Below, one piece after another: positions 23,492-36,178 of a stretch of DNA of 64,000 nt; positions within the stretch are counted from its first letter, which is position 1; each line of letters begins with the position of its first letter. The stretch covers positions 3,100,001 to 3,164,000 of the forward strand of contig JANATG010000002.1 of assembly GCA_029449235.1 (NCBI GenBank), given 5' to 3'. The notes beneath the pieces were generated by a model. It was given only the letters and a program-made list of their open reading frames with translations, did no database searches and had not been told where the DNA came from. The stretch comes from Linnemannia schmuckeri. Lineage: Eukaryota > Mortierellomycota > Mortierellomycetes > Mortierellales > Mortierellaceae. A program made the position numbers and the translations under genes.

Positions 23492-24430
23492 TCATACATC
23501 TCCTGCAGCGGTGGTATCGGCAATGACGCGCAGCATGTCGACCAACTTGCGTTCGGAATACGCCAACACCATCGCGTTGTCGACACTTGCCGGGATATCC
23601 AGGTTCACCAAAAACTGTCTCTTGAACTTTGTCGCTACAAAATTATTTCAACAAATGTTGTTCAATTAAAAAGAAAAAGGTGAGAAAGAGGAAAACACAT
23701 GAACAGGTGAGCTAGTGGTTGAGTGCTCTCCCTTAGTAGCATGTAAAAGCGAGATCAATTCTTTTCGTTCCTTGTATGCAAAAAAGAGAAACAAAAAGAA
23801 GCATGGAAAACTTACCAAGTCGCCGTGCGATACTGGCGGCTGTTTCGTCAATCGGGCTCCCGAGCAACGTACTTGACACCGGTGTCTGTTTCAATCCACG
23901 AAAACAACATGCACAATTAATGTTAACCCTTGCTTCTATCCTGCGACAACCAGCATATGGAACACACTCCTTCCTCTGGTTCTTAACGAACCCTTTCATT
24001 AGACCACACCTTCACTACGATCCAATCTTACCTGTCCAGCGCGGAAGACAGGCATAGCCATAGCCAAATCTCCAAACGCCCCCGTCCCCGCTCCTCCCGC
24101 ACCAGCACCACCGCCACCTCCTGCGCCACTACCACCCTGAAGAGCATCCTGCTGCTGCTGCTGTAGCGGGTTGGCCCCCGCAGACGAGATCCACACCCAC
24201 TGCGAATTGTCCATCTCGATCACCTGAATATGTACAGGCTGCTGATTCATAAACATGAACGTTTCCTGAAAAACCTTGAACTTGGGTGTCGAGGGTGTTC
24301 CTGTACTTGAAGGGGGCACATGCTGTTCTTGTTGTTGTTGTTGTTGTTGTTGTTGTTGATGTTGATGTTGATGTTGTACAATGCTGTCGCTGCTATTGTT
24401 GATGGGCGTCGTCTCGGATGTAGTTGCCAT
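23492..24430 (-). CDS. PSMG4: Proteasome assembly chaperone 4 (PAC4/Poc4 family)
   Basis: Three exons on the minus strand: 24430-24032, 23885-23816, 23634-23492; 203 aa. With PAC3, PAC4 guides assembly of the alpha ring of the 20S proteasome in the cytosol. Family marks: VHIQVIEMDNSQWVWIS (strand and Leu/Trp-rich core, compare human PSMG4 'FLWVG'), FGDLAMAMP, then the conserved PVSSTLLGSPIDETAASIA and KFKRQFLVNLDIP. The protein is longer than animal PAC4 (about 120 aa) because of an N-terminal glutamine run (24325-24357) and a Gly/Ala-rich loop. I take the ATG at 24430, because upstream codons to 24496 look like 5' leader. The gene shares strand with SPT20; its promoter must lie in the 341 nt after the SPT20 stop. 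Confidence 0.85.
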
Positions 24431-24771
24431 ACTGTCGGTTGAAGGATTATGTATAAAAAAAAAGGATGTTTTATAAAAAAAGTTGGGTTCATTCAACCGT
24501 TACAACAACGAAAGAAACGCGCGTCCACGAGAGCGCAAGCAAGTCACGGCCACACGCCTCTAATTTGACAAAGGGCTTTATTATGTACAAGGTTTTTTTG
24601 GAGAAAACAAAAGTGGGAAAAGAAGAGTGATAACACTCTGAATACAAAAAGATTAACAACAAATGAATAAAGAAAGAAAGAAAAAGAACCATGACACCAT
24701 TCAAAAAAACACAGGTCAATGGTTAAAAACACTCCTGACTCCACCACAAAAGAATATGAGAAAAATGAAAC
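24431..24771. promoter_or_regulatory. Compact SPT20 3' end / PAC4 promoter interval
   Basis: 341 nt between the SPT20 stop and the PAC4 start, both on the minus strand, must hold the SPT20 polyA site and the PAC4 promoter. It is A/T-rich with several A runs. No specific element is recognised. Confidence 0.5.
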
Positions 24772-25300
24772 TTAAGCAGCGCCTCCGCCACCGTTGGGAT
24801 CCGCATTACTACCATCAACACCACCTCCTGCATTAGGATCACCTCCGGCATTCGATACCGCCTGGGCCTGTGCTGCCTGAGCCGCCTGTGCTTGAGCCTG
24901 CGCTTGAGCCTGTGCCTGTGCCTGTGCCTGTGCTTGGGCCATTAACGCCGATGTCGACTGCAGGCTGTGTTGCTGCTGCTGTTGTGCCTGTTGTTGCTGA
25001 AGCTGTTGTTGCACCTGGGCTTGCTGGAGCACATGTTGCTGTGCCTGCAGATGCTGCATCTGCATCATCCTCAAATGCTGTGCTTGCATTTGAGGGCTCT
25101 GCATCATGTTCTGCTGCTGCTGCTGAGGTGTCAATTGGGGGTTCTGTTGGCGCGGAGACTGGATCGCCATCCTTGGTGATTGCAAGCGTGGAGATTGCAA
25201 GACTGGTGACTGCAACTGTGGACCGGCCGCGCCGCCTGTACCGCCAGCGTTAACAACATTCGTATTGTTGACTCCTTGTCCTGGATGTTGTTGTTGCTGT

Positions 25301-25332
<32 letters not shown>

Positions 25333-28172
25333 TTGTTGTTGCATCTGCTGCATCTGCATTTGCAGCAGCTGTTGTTGTTGCTGCTGTTGTTGCTGTTGTT
25401 GCTGCTGTTGGGCCAATGCGGCATTCTGCTGTTGAAGTCGGTACTGCTGGAATTGTTGCGGTGTGATGGTCTGACCGTTGGGCAACATAAGCACCTGCTG
25501 CCCGGTCGTCGGTGAGATCACCATCGAGATACCGGGAATACCAAGCATGTTGGACAGTCCCGCCGCAACACTTGTCGCTGTCGCACCGCTGGCAGGTGCA
25601 ATTCCGGGCCCTGCGGCTCCGTTGGCAATGACCGCATTCATATTGACTCCCGGAGCGCTAACTGCCTGAACCGTACCGACAGTGTTCGCCACTCCCGAGA
25701 CTGCTGCGTTCAACTGCCCGTTAATCATCTGACCTGCGACTCCGCTGACAGCCGTCTGGCCCATGACGCCCTGCGTTGGCATGCCACGACCTAAACCACC
25801 AGCTCCAGCCATGCCTACCACTCCAGGAACACCCGCCATAATATTTCCTCGGCCCAGACCGCCAGCAAGGCCCATGCCTCCAATACCGCCTTGTCCGACA
25901 GCGTTGGGAAGCACCATTCCTCGACCACGTCCCATACCCATGTTGACACCTCCGGGCAAGCTAAGGTTCATGGTCGCCGCATTGTTGTTGAGCAGACCGG
26001 CCGCGTTTGCCAACGCTGGATTCGCGCCCGCGGCAGGATTGCCGCCATTGGCGTTGACAACGCCATTGTTTCCAGTGACTGTGTTGGGGTTGGTGGCGTT
26101 CCGCATCGCCGCCAGTTGTTGTCCAACTTGCTGAGCCGCTTGTGCCTGCGCCTGCTGGGCGGTCTGCTCGGCGGCCAAGATCGCCTGCTGGGTCAAGATG
26201 GATGGCTGCCGTGTCATCAGCTCCTTGATCATGTCCGTTGTCACTCCGGCAGCGCCAAGAGCCTCCATGTTCTGTTGATGACTGGTCTGCAAGATGGTTA
26301 TCTGCTGCTGAAGTACCATTGTTTGCTGGCGGAACTGGTTGGCAAGGGCCTGGCGTTGCTTCTGGACATTCTCCAGATTGATTCCTTCGGCGGGATTCTG
26401 CATGATTTGACCAAACTGCTGGAGACGCTGCTGGTAATGCTGTGTGGCCTTGTTGAGACGAAGGCGAAGGCCTTGGAGCTGCTGCTGCATTGCAATAAAG
26501 GCTTGGACGGCATTCTGCTGTGGAATCGGCATATTGTTGACTGTCCCATCCGAGTTGCCCGTACCGGTAGCAACGCCAGCGTTGACATTGGTGTTGGTTG
26601 CGCCAGTCGTGTTTGATACACCGGGGTTCGCGCCAGCATTATTAGTATTGGTATTGTTGGTGTTGTTAGTGTTGCTGTTGGCATTGGTATTGGCATTGGC
26701 GACTGTGTTGACATTCGCAGCAGCATTGTTGGGATCAGCTGCTCCAACAGCTCCGACGACTCCTGCGGCGCCTACAGCCGGGGATACTGCAGGCATGGCA
26801 TTTGCGGTGAGCGTGATATTCGCCCCACTTCCACCGGGTTGATTCGTGATTCCTCCTGCGGCCGCTGCTGCCGCCAGGGCAGCCTGTCCGGCTAAAAGAT
26901 GTGCTCCCATGGGTGAGTTCATGCCTACACCAGTAGACGTCGGTGTTGCGGCAACATTGACATTGGCGGGTGCTTGGATCGGCGATGCGAAAGGTGGTGG
27001 TTGCATGGCACCAGGCTTGGGTGAGTCAGCTGGTCCTCCACCTGCGACCGAGGCTGCCCTCATAACAGGAGTAGCGATAGTACCATTTTGAGGGACAGGA
27101 CTTTGAAGCGGGTTCTGCTGCTGTTGTTGCTGGGTTTGTTGTCCTTGTTGATTCTGCTGCAATGAAGTTTGTTGACCCTGTTGCTGCTGCTGTTGTTGTT
27201 GCTGCTGCGTCTGCTGGGCCTGCAGATTCTGTTGGAGTTGAGCTTGCTGTGCCTGCTGTTGAGCCTGCTGCTGCTGGGCTTGCTGCATGGCCTGTTGCAC
27301 CCGCTGCTGATGAAAGTTCTTGACTTGTTGAAACTGAGCCATAGAGATATTGGCGACGGCAAGAATCTGCTGAAGTTGGGGCGAGAGCTGCTGAGGTCCA
27401 AACATTCCAATGCTTGCCAGCTGAGAAGCAAGGACTATGAAGAAAATAAATAAATAGTTTGCGTTAGTATAAAAATTCACAAGTCTAGTACAGTTTTCGT
27501 TTTCATAGCGTCTTTAGCTTGAGCTGTGAAACTTACTGGCGATGGCTGCTGTACCCGGATTGGCGCCATTGGCTCGACCTGCTGCCGCCAACTGCTGGTT
27601 CTTTTGAAAGGTGTTGAGAATCAACTATCATTGGAATAAGCAAGAAAATAAATTTCAGTAAGATTTCAGTTAAAGTACTAAATGTGAGTATTCAAGTACA
27701 ATCAAGCAAAGTTCGCAAAATCACCTTCAAATTCTCCTGCTGTTGTCGCTGCTGGAGGGGATTGAGACCGCCAGGAGCTTGAAGGGGACTGGAAGCCATG
27801 GCAGGGTTCATATTGGGCGACATCATTCCAGCTACTGCCGCTGCTGCTGCTGCTGCATTTGCAGCAGCGTTGACATTGCTCATAGCAGGAGTTCCAACTT
27901 GAGCTGGGTTGGACATGCTGGCGGCATCCTGAGTGCCTGGAATGCCATTGACAATCGTGTTGGCTGCCAGTGAAGGAGACTGCTGCTGTGTCTGACCGAG
28001 TGCCGCCTGGTGAAGCTTCATCTGTTGTTGCTGCTGGATGCGCTGCTGCATCTGCTGTTGTAACAGGACCTGTTGTTGCTGCTGACGCTGCTGATTGCTG
28101 AGGGCTGCCATTCGCTGTTGCTGCTGCTGTTGTTGTTGTTGTTGCTGCTGTTGTTGCTGTTGTTGCTGTTGT

Positions 28173-28235
<63 letters not shown>

Positions 28236-31200
28236 AACTGGGCCTGCGAGAGTGTCGGCGTGCCTGGAGGAGCCGCGCCGTTCACACCGGCGTTGGCTGC
28301 CAAAGCTCCGTTGGATACTGTCCTCTGCATTGCCAGCGGAGAGCCAATAATTGAGGCTGCATTGTTGAGGTTACTTAATGGCTGAACGTTGCTCTGCAGA
28401 GGAGTCGCTCCACCAGTCGAAATTCCCATAGGGTGTATTTGATTCGCCTGTTGAGGCGACTGGAGTTGAGGAGCCTGCTGCTGTTGCTGTTGCTGATTCT
28501 GCTGTTGTTGCTGCAACTGCAGTTGCTGTTGCTGTTGGAGCTGCTGCTGCTGTTGCTGGAGTTGTTGTTGCTGTTGCTGCAATTGGAGCTGCTGTTGCTG
28601 TTGCTGATTGAAAGCAATCATCTGACGCTGAAGCTCCTGGTGACGCGCATTGTACATCTGATTCTGCTGAGGAGTCAACTGACCGCCTTGTGCCTGGCGA
28701 ACTCGCTGAAGTTCCATCATCAGCTGCTGCATCTGCAAAGTGGGATTGTTGATAACAGGCTGACCCAGCTGCGCCTGAGGCTGAAGAACCCCCTGACCTT
28801 GCTGCTGCAAGCGAAGCTGCTGTTGCTGATGCTGCTGCAGAGCCAATTGTTGCTGCGCCAGCTGTTCCTGCTGCCGCTGCTGAAGCATAGCCTGGTGCTG
28901 GAGTTGCTGCTGACGAATATGCTCCTGCTGGAACTGTTGCTGTTGTTGCTGTTGAAGTTGCTGCTGTTGCTGTTGTTGTTGTAGCTGCAACTGCAACTGC
29001 TGCTGCTGCTGAGTTGGCAATGCTTGGTTGTTCTGCTGCATCATCTGCTGCTGCTGAAGTAGTTGTTGCTGTTGCTGAGGAGTTAGCTGCTGCGGTTGTT
29101 GCGGCTGTTGCTGTGGTAACTGCATGGCGCCCATCTGAGGTGTTTGTGGTACAGGGGTATAACGCGTCTGAGGGGTGGATGCAGCATTGGCGTTGGCGTT
29201 GGCGTTGGTGTTGGGAGCTGCTGAATTAACGGTAACATTGTTGACTGGCGCAGCGTTGGTGACATTGGCAGCTGTAGCGGCCACATTGGCTGCAACTGGT
29301 CCAGCACTGGGGGTCGCATTCGTTATGATAGGGGTAGCAGCCGGGGCAGCCGGGGCAGTAGCAACTGCGATATTAGCGGGCGGGTTGGCGGCTGCGGCGG
29401 CAGCAGCAGCAGCAGCCGCCGCGGCTGCGTTGGCTCGTGCGGTGTTGGTGGATGTTGGCGTTGTCTCGCTGACAAGGGAGTTGGGGGAGAAGTACATCGA
29501 CTTTAAACTCTGGACATAGGCATCCGCGCACTGCTCAGGACCCAAATGGAACCTATTCGTAGAAAATGACATTTAGATCCTTGCTTAGTCGCCTTTGGCA
29601 TTGACTATAGCACGTCCATGAAATTCTCCTTTTTTCAGATCACCTACTTGCGAATCCCGCCATTGACAGCCGAATCAGGCGAAGTTCCATAGCGCATGAT
29701 AGCCTCGAACGACAAATCCGGGCATTGCATAATATTGAACATGAAGTACATCTTGTCTATTGGATCAAGGAACGATAAATGTTAGATCTTCCACATAATG
29801 CAATGATCCCACCCGTTCAGCAGTTGAAAAGAGTAACAAATGCTTGTACAACGTACATCCACGCTTCTTGTCCTCCCGTTCGAAGCGAATCGTCCGCACG
29901 ATTTTTCGTCCATCGGGCAGAATCGACATTTCCTGACGCTTGGCCTTGGACTTTTTGGGATCCAGTACTGGTATAACTTGTGTCTCCTCCATTTTCTTCT
30001 TTTGGCGCCACTCTTTGAGAAATGCGAGTCGGCCAAAGTTGGGCTGAAAGTCCACCAGTGCTTTCTAAAGTGGTTGCACAAGGAGGAAGAAAAGATATAG
30101 CATATGAGCAACCGAATGCCTTTCTGTAAGTATGGACATTGACGTCGTATGTAGTCATCATATATGTTACCTCGTCCATCATGCTCATGAGCTTGTCTTC
30201 CTCGACCTTCCTTGCCGCCTCCTGCTCGCGTTCCAGGGAGTTCCACTTGCGCTTTTTTCTGGTACGTTGCGTGGCTGACGTCTGGTGGTAGGATATCTGG
30301 TTGCTCAGTATAGTGACCATTGGTGATGGGTCCAGGCATAATGGTTCCTCGGTAGCAATCTATTTTTTTAGTGCGTATGCAGTCGCGAGGAATTTTCAAT
30401 AAGCAGCTATGATTGTTTTCAGAGTATCAAATCTCCCAAGGTAGAATGCTTGAGTACAGCAGGCAAGGAGTGTAGCGCCTTACCAAGATTTTTGACTCAA
30501 CATCCAGCATCAATTGACTTGACCAGCCCTCTCCCGATTCTTCGTGTAGCAATGAAAGGTCCGCCCAGAGCGTTTCTTGCGATGGTGACAAAATGACACG
30601 CTTCTTTGAAGGTTTGTTGTCCTGAGTTGCCTTTGCTCTGTGATCAACGACTTCCACGATAAGACGACCTAAGGGACATCATAGCAGAACATCATGGGGT
30701 TAGTTCACGTGTCTGTTCTTTGGGCGACAACTTCCTTTGTCATTGCGATCCTTGGCAACACTATTAAATTTCGTCCGCACCTTCATAGTAGGGGCACTGG
30801 GCGCTCTTGATGATGTCCAAAAGACCGGAGGGTAACCGCCTTTCCTGTATACTCTTGAGAAAGATCTTTCAAAATGGTGCATGATAAACAACAATATTAT
30901 ATTAGAATGGGATGTTCCTGATAGATTGACGCTCTTGAATATCAGCCCCGGTGTAATTTCCACACAGTATACCTTCATAGGAGAGTTAAACAAAAAGACG
31001 CCATCCTAATTGTTCAAGGAGATACAAAGAGGAAGTTGATATTGTAAGGAAAAGCACAAAAGTAGTTTGGAAGGATTTCTCTTCCAATTTCAAAAACGAG
31101 ATCCAAGAGGATTTGCTGTATTTACCTGGTTCTCAAACTTAAAGTGTGTCTCGTAAAGATGAATGACAAAGGATGCTGGACTGTTCTTATACTTTTTCAG

Positions 31201-31842
31201 CAGATCTACAGTTTTACAACGGAGAAGAAACATGTACTGTTAATCGATTATCTATGCCTGCTGAATCCTGACCCTTGCAACTTATAAAATGAGTAAATCC
31301 GTACCTATTGGCCCAGTTGACTATGAAACCATCACAACAGCAGCGCAATGAAAAAACGCGATCATATTAGCAACTGATAAAACCACTGAAAAAGTATCTG
31401 TGAATGCATACAAGGCGCAGAAACCATCATTAAACTCTGCCAAACTGAGTTTTACCTTGACAGAAGTAATATCTTCTTCGCGACTTCTTTTGACTCCTCG
31501 CCCTGCACGCTCCAATGTGGGCGAATTCCCGACGCCACCAGGAGATGACATGGCTGTGCGTGGACTCTCAGACTTTGCCGAAGATGAATGTCCTGAGACC
31601 TTGGTTTGGAGCGACAAGGATGCCTTGGCAGCAGCAGCTGCCGCCGCTGCTGCCTTTTTGCTTTGACCACCACCACGTCCGGGGCTAGCGAGACCGTTGG
31701 CCAGGTTAACATGAGGTGACTTTGGTCCACGCGAGCCACTGCTGTTCAAGTTGGAGGTTTGGATCCCGGCGACTCCATACTGCGAACTCTGAGGTTGCTG
31801 TTGATTATGATGTTCGATAGCAGTGACCATCGTCGAGTTCAT
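24772..31842 (-). CDS. spt20: SPT20 homologue, SAGA coactivator subunit, glutamine-rich
   Basis: Twelve exons on the minus strand: 31842-31456, 31320-31305, 31205-31126, 31005-30973, 30865-30781, 30668-30484, 30359-30171, 30064-29857, 29756-29648, 29552-27725, 27624-27537, 27434-24772; 1956 aa. Spt20 holds the SAGA histone acetyltransferase complex together and meets transcription activators. The Spt20 domain (about residues 130-430) is spread over exons 2-9: SFVIHLYETHFKFENQ, GVFLFNSPMK, FLKSIQERRLPSGLLDIIKS, GRLIVEVVDHR, ETLWADLSLL. Residues from about 430 on are Q, A, N, P and G-rich, with a run of about 40 Q at 28113-28236 and more at 25280-25420. Exon 2 is only 16 nt, but both splice sites are good and it is required to keep frame. 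The start is uncertain: 31842 is the first ATG, yet the frame stays open about 100 nt further upstream, so a 5' exon may be missing. Confidence 0.88.
25280..25420 (-). repeat. Glutamine-codon repeat in SPT20 (C-terminal)
   Basis: Mixed CAG/CAA tract on the minus strand, two long Q runs split by a Met/Gln patch. The mixture of codons suggests purifying selection on the protein repeat and not simple slippage alone. Confidence 0.8.
28113..28236 (-). repeat. Glutamine-codon repeat in SPT20 (about 40 Q)
   Basis: The longest uninterrupted polyglutamine in the window, coded by interspersed CAG and CAA on the minus strand. Confidence 0.85.
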
Positions 31843-33001
31843 TCTCTCGCCCTGAGACAAAGAAAAAGTGTCCACTAGAAGGTTCTGTCGAGTGTTCTCC
31901 TGGAGGAATGTTGATTCAAGTAAGGGTTGAAAGAAAGGCTAAAGATTGAGGATTGAGATTCAAAAAACGAATCTGACGTCCTGGGAAGATATCAAGCCGA
32001 CGAAGTGGGGAGAAAGGTTGAAGGCGCCTTGTGGAGAAAAGGTAATAAATAAAAAAAAAAAAAAAAAAAAAAAAAAAGCGCGACAGAGAAAGACGAATGG
32101 AACAGGTTCAGCAGCAGTGATCAAGGGTGGACATGAACTGTGCTGAGATGTTGAGCAAGAACAATACGGCGGGTAGAAGTTGCTCGGGAGGGATGGAGAG
32201 GGAGAGAGTTGATGCCGAGCGTGAGGATGGAGAGGGAGGAAGTAGTTTGTGTGCCCTGAGAAATTTACGAGGGGGCGATCGTGAAGGTTAAAGGTGTTGA
32301 TGTGTATATGTTTGTATGTGTGAATGTGTGCGTCCAAGAGAGAAGCAGGTCAGGGATGAGGGGGGGAGAGTAGAGAAGAGTGATTACTGAGGGTGTGTGG
32401 AGTATAAGTGAGAATAAGTTACAAAAGAGAAGAGAAAAAAGTTAAAACAAAAAGAATAAGAATGAAGGAAAGGAGAGAGGGAGGGTAGAAGGGCGGGAGA
32501 GGAAGGATGGGAGAGGGGAGGTGAAAGAAGAAGAAAGAAGAGAAGAAAGAAGTGAAGAGGTAATAAGAATTGATTTTTGTGACTCGTCCTTGTTCATATG
32601 GGGCAACCTTGCTTGTGGTTGGACCAACAGGAGAAGTAGGCACTTCGTACGGGAGATACAAGAAGAGGGAAAAGAGGGAGAAGGGGGCAAAACGGGGATA
32701 GACACCAGCAACTCTCTTCTTAGTTCTTAGTGGCCTTATGTGCAAGTGTAGTAAATAAAAATAAGAAGCGAATCAAAAAGGTTCATCAAAACGACAGTTG
32801 CATCCATGGAAGGGATCGCCCAGAAGACAAAAGGATTGAAGCAGGGCCATTCAAGGACGCAGTCCGTGCACGAATTATCCATACCGTGACGGTAACATTA
32901 TTTCCCTTAAAATCGTGCCTTTGTTTTTACGATATGTGTGCAGTGTGTGTTTCTAAAAGAATAAAAGGACTTGAAAAACAAAACTAACTCTTCATACTAG
33001 G
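31843..33001. other. SPT20 upstream region with A27 tract
   Basis: The first ~100 nt continue the SPT20 frame without a stop on the minus strand and may belong to the gene. Then follow a run of 27 A (32051-32077) and a strongly purine-rich + strand (about 32340-32560), which in the SPT20 sense is a pyrimidine-rich leader. The remainder up to 33001 holds the 3' UTR of the next minus-strand gene. Confidence 0.5.
32051..32077. repeat. Homopolymer A27
   Basis: Uninterrupted run of A upstream of SPT20. Confidence 0.9.
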
Positions 33002-36000
33002 TTACTCCTTACGTCTCTCAAGATTTTCAACGCGTTCGCCGAGACCCTTGAATGTCGCGTTGTAATCTGGTCCCGTTTCAGACTGTCCCTCGTCCTCAAC
33101 TTCCATCGCGCTCGACGTATCCTGGTTCTTGTTAAACGGTGGTGTGGGCAGTGTTCCATGTTTGGGCGAAGAACTGCCAGCATGAGGTGGTGTAGGCGAA
33201 GAGGTAGTCTGTTCCACGGTATCCATAGGGACAGGTCCTGATGACGCCGACGAGGGCAAAGACGACGGTGCGCCTGCTCCAGCTGCAGCCCCTGCTCCTG
33301 TAGCTCCTTTCGAGGTTGGAGGGGTCGTTGTAGAGTTGGACGTCGACTTAAGCTTCCTGGGTGGAGGGGTCAAGCCCTGATGTTCCTCCAATTGGCGAAC
33401 GCGAGCATTCAAATGTTCAATCTCGCTCTCAAACCGCTCAATGACGCCCTTCTCCAGTTCCTTGAATTGGCCGCGGACCAGGTTCTCAATCATCGTTCCA
33501 CTTGCTTGGAGAGTCTGAAGCAACTGGGCAGACTTGCGAATCTGCTCCTCCAGGGTATATTTCAGACTGCGGCTTGAGTCCACAGAGTCAAAGAGGTTCG
33601 ACACCGTCTCCATAAACATATGCTTAGGGTTGCTGCTGAGGTTGCTGAGGTTGCTGTGGAAGGGTGTCGATGGGTACATGGGCGAAGGTAGAGGTCCTGT
33701 ATGTGAAGATAGGATAGGGGCCGGAAGCGTTCCCGAGCTGCTATTTCGTAAAACAAAAATTGGTTAGCCTACAATGCTCACTTGTATCTGAGAATAAAAG
33801 GACTAGGAAGAAGTGCCGATAAATGGGACATACCTGTGCTCGCCACTGGGTGCATGGGGTCCGGGCTGGCGAAGAGTAGCACGCGAGGACTTCTTGGCAT
33901 GTCCGACTGTGCGAGGCGAACGCAAAGGTTGTTGGAAAGATCCTGGTTGAGCATAGGGGTGGTGCTGGTGACGCGGAACTAAGGGTTGAGATGTCCGGAG
34001 GCCCATGCTCATGGCCTGATGACTCTGAGATGGTTGCAGAGGTGCCGATTGGATCGAGAGAGATGACTCTGAGTAAGAAGGAGCGAAAATCGTGAGCGAC
34101 TTTGCGTTCTTTGGGTTCTTGGGCGAAGGTTGAGGGCGGCGATTCAACAGAGCAAAGGATGCGCTTCCATGAAAAACTCCAAGTCCGCTCGGGGTTGTCT
34201 CTGTGATGGGCTGGTTGCTGCCATTGGACGAGGTGGGTCGACCATTTCCTGATTGCTGGGGAGATGGCTGCTGTTGTGGTTGCCCCTGACCTTGACCTTG
34301 ACCACCGCCACCCTGCTGGGCGCTCTGTCTGGACACGATGAGTGCCTTTTGCTGTTGCCTCATCTTCATTGTGGTTCGCAACTGATCCATCACCTCGGGT
34401 GGTCCACTAGGCGAGGAAGAAGGGGGCGACTGCTGCTGATGGCTGCCTTCGTGACTCTGCAACATTCCAGGAACCATGCGCCGCTTCTTGTTGTTTCGGA
34501 TATCGTCATCCTCGTCTTCAGAATTTGATCCCGGCATGGGCGAATCTTGACGATAGCGTGGAGAGACACCACGGTGATAATGGTCCGAAGAAGAGCGCAT
34601 GTCGCCTCGACCAAAAGAGCTATTTACAATAAAAGAAGAAATGAAGATATGGTGCACAAAAATCCGTTAGTTTGTCATGGGAGAAGAAAAAAGTAAATGA
34701 AGATAGGGGTGGGTGCACAAGAATTTTATGGCATTAAACCATTGAAGTAAGGAGGCGAGACAATCAAGGGAAAAAGGAAGGGGAAAAGGAAAGGAGGGAC
34801 AAGATTGGAACAGCCATTAGGCGAAAGTGAAAGAAATAATGGTTACAGTGAGACGAAAGGAGGAGGGATTGAGATGGCGGGACGGGGATAAGCGAGCAAG
34901 GGGAACACAAGAGCAAGAGAGTGAAAGCGAGTGTTGCATGAATAAGCGATGGCTTTGGATCGGATTCGTATGCATGCGCTGTCACTGCACCAATAAAAAT
35001 GATAATATCGGCCTTTGAGTTGATGGATAAAGAGAGGAAGAGGAAACAAGCTCTGCACACATGCAATTCAACCATTCATTATTTATGTGCTTTGTTGTTG
35101 TTGTTGTTGTTGGCTTGGTGTCATTACTTATTGTGCCTTTCCCAGAGTACCGCCTGCCTTTTTTTGTTTGCATCAAAGTAAGCGCCTATGTCAGCCCTGC
35201 GTGCGTGTTTTTTTTTCTTTGACATATGTCCATCTACTGCATGGAGCAAAAGTGCCCCATCGCATTAAACACGCTCTAAAAAGAACGCCCTATTGTTCTC
35301 TCTCTACTTCCTTGAATTCAATTCCTGTGTTTTCTGTCGACATACTGCCGCGATAACAAAAACACATATGGCCGATAACGAAGATAAAAAACAAAGAACG
35401 GTACATGTGGGGAAGGTGTGCAACCTGAAAAGGAACAACAAGAGAGAGAGATATCCGAAAGTGTCGCCACTCTCTTTTTCCCAATAGATGGTGTCGTCTC
35501 TTTTCCAACGCAACCCAATCGAGCCCAATCCAATCGAACGCAACCCAGCTGAACTGTATCCCAGCCCTGATGATCCTCCGTTTGCCCCTGATATTTTCAG
35601 CCCCAGAAAGCCTAAAAAAGTACTCCTGTCTGGATAAGAAACAGACAAGAGAGAGTGATGACTCGAAGGCTGGTCTCTTTTGCTTACCGCGATGAAGGAT
35701 GAAACCCTGATCCAGCGCCCGACATGCTGCTGCTGTTGTTATTGTTGTTGGACGAGGCGGGTGGGTCCGAGTAAGGGTAATCGTCAGGCGAACCTCTACG
35801 TCTATAGGGTGGTGAGTCCTCTTCACCATAGGGGTGTGGATGCTGTTGCTGCTGCTGGTGGCTCTCGAGGACCTCGTGGATGGCCATGCGGTTGAACTTT
35901 CGAGTAGTCGTCGGAGTGATGGGTGAACGCCACGCGGCGCCAGAGTCGGGATCCTGCGAATAGGACGAGGACTGGGACTGCTGGGGATGGCCACGGCTAT

Positions 36001-36178
36001 CTTTGGGATATGAGACGTGAGAGTGGTGATGCTGCTGCTGCTGATAGTGCTGGTGCTGTTGGTGGTGAGAGGACGAGGAGGATGAAGGAGGGTGTCCTTG
36101 ATATCTGTCGGACGAGTGAGAACCGGCGTGTCCTTGAGATGGATACGAATTGTGGTGGCTTGCTCTCGAGTCGTCCAT
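33002..36178 (-). CDS. Low-complexity nuclear-type protein with C-terminal coiled coil, unknown function
   Basis: Three exons on the minus strand: 36178-35688, 34619-33834, 33740-33002; 671 aa. I do not recognise the family. The N-terminal ~165 residues are rich in S, H, Q and P with one ordered-looking patch (TRKFNRMAIHEVLESH). The middle part has an acidic cluster next to a basic NKKRR motif that would serve as nuclear signal, then SP/TP-rich sequence (many possible CDK or MAPK sites) with another conserved-looking island (NAKSLTIFAPSYSESSLSI). Residues about 450-530 form an amphipathic coiled coil (LEEQIRKSAQLLQTLQASG, RQLEEH). The C-terminus is acidic and ends in a short charged helix. 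The three ordered islands in a disordered chain suggest a transcription co-regulator, by inference only. Intron 1 is long (1068 nt). Confidence 0.75.
34620..35687 (-). other. Intron 1 of the coiled-coil gene (1068 nt)
   Basis: The junction CG|C makes Arg and keeps frame, with donor GTAAGC and acceptor AATAG. No independent gene is visible inside. It contains a short GTT/TTG repeat at about 35095-35113. Confidence 0.65.

Noticed and set aside
28073..28984. Poly-leucine and poly-cysteine frames on the + strand
   Set aside because: They are the complement of SPT20 polyglutamine codons (CTG/TTG and TGC/TGT).
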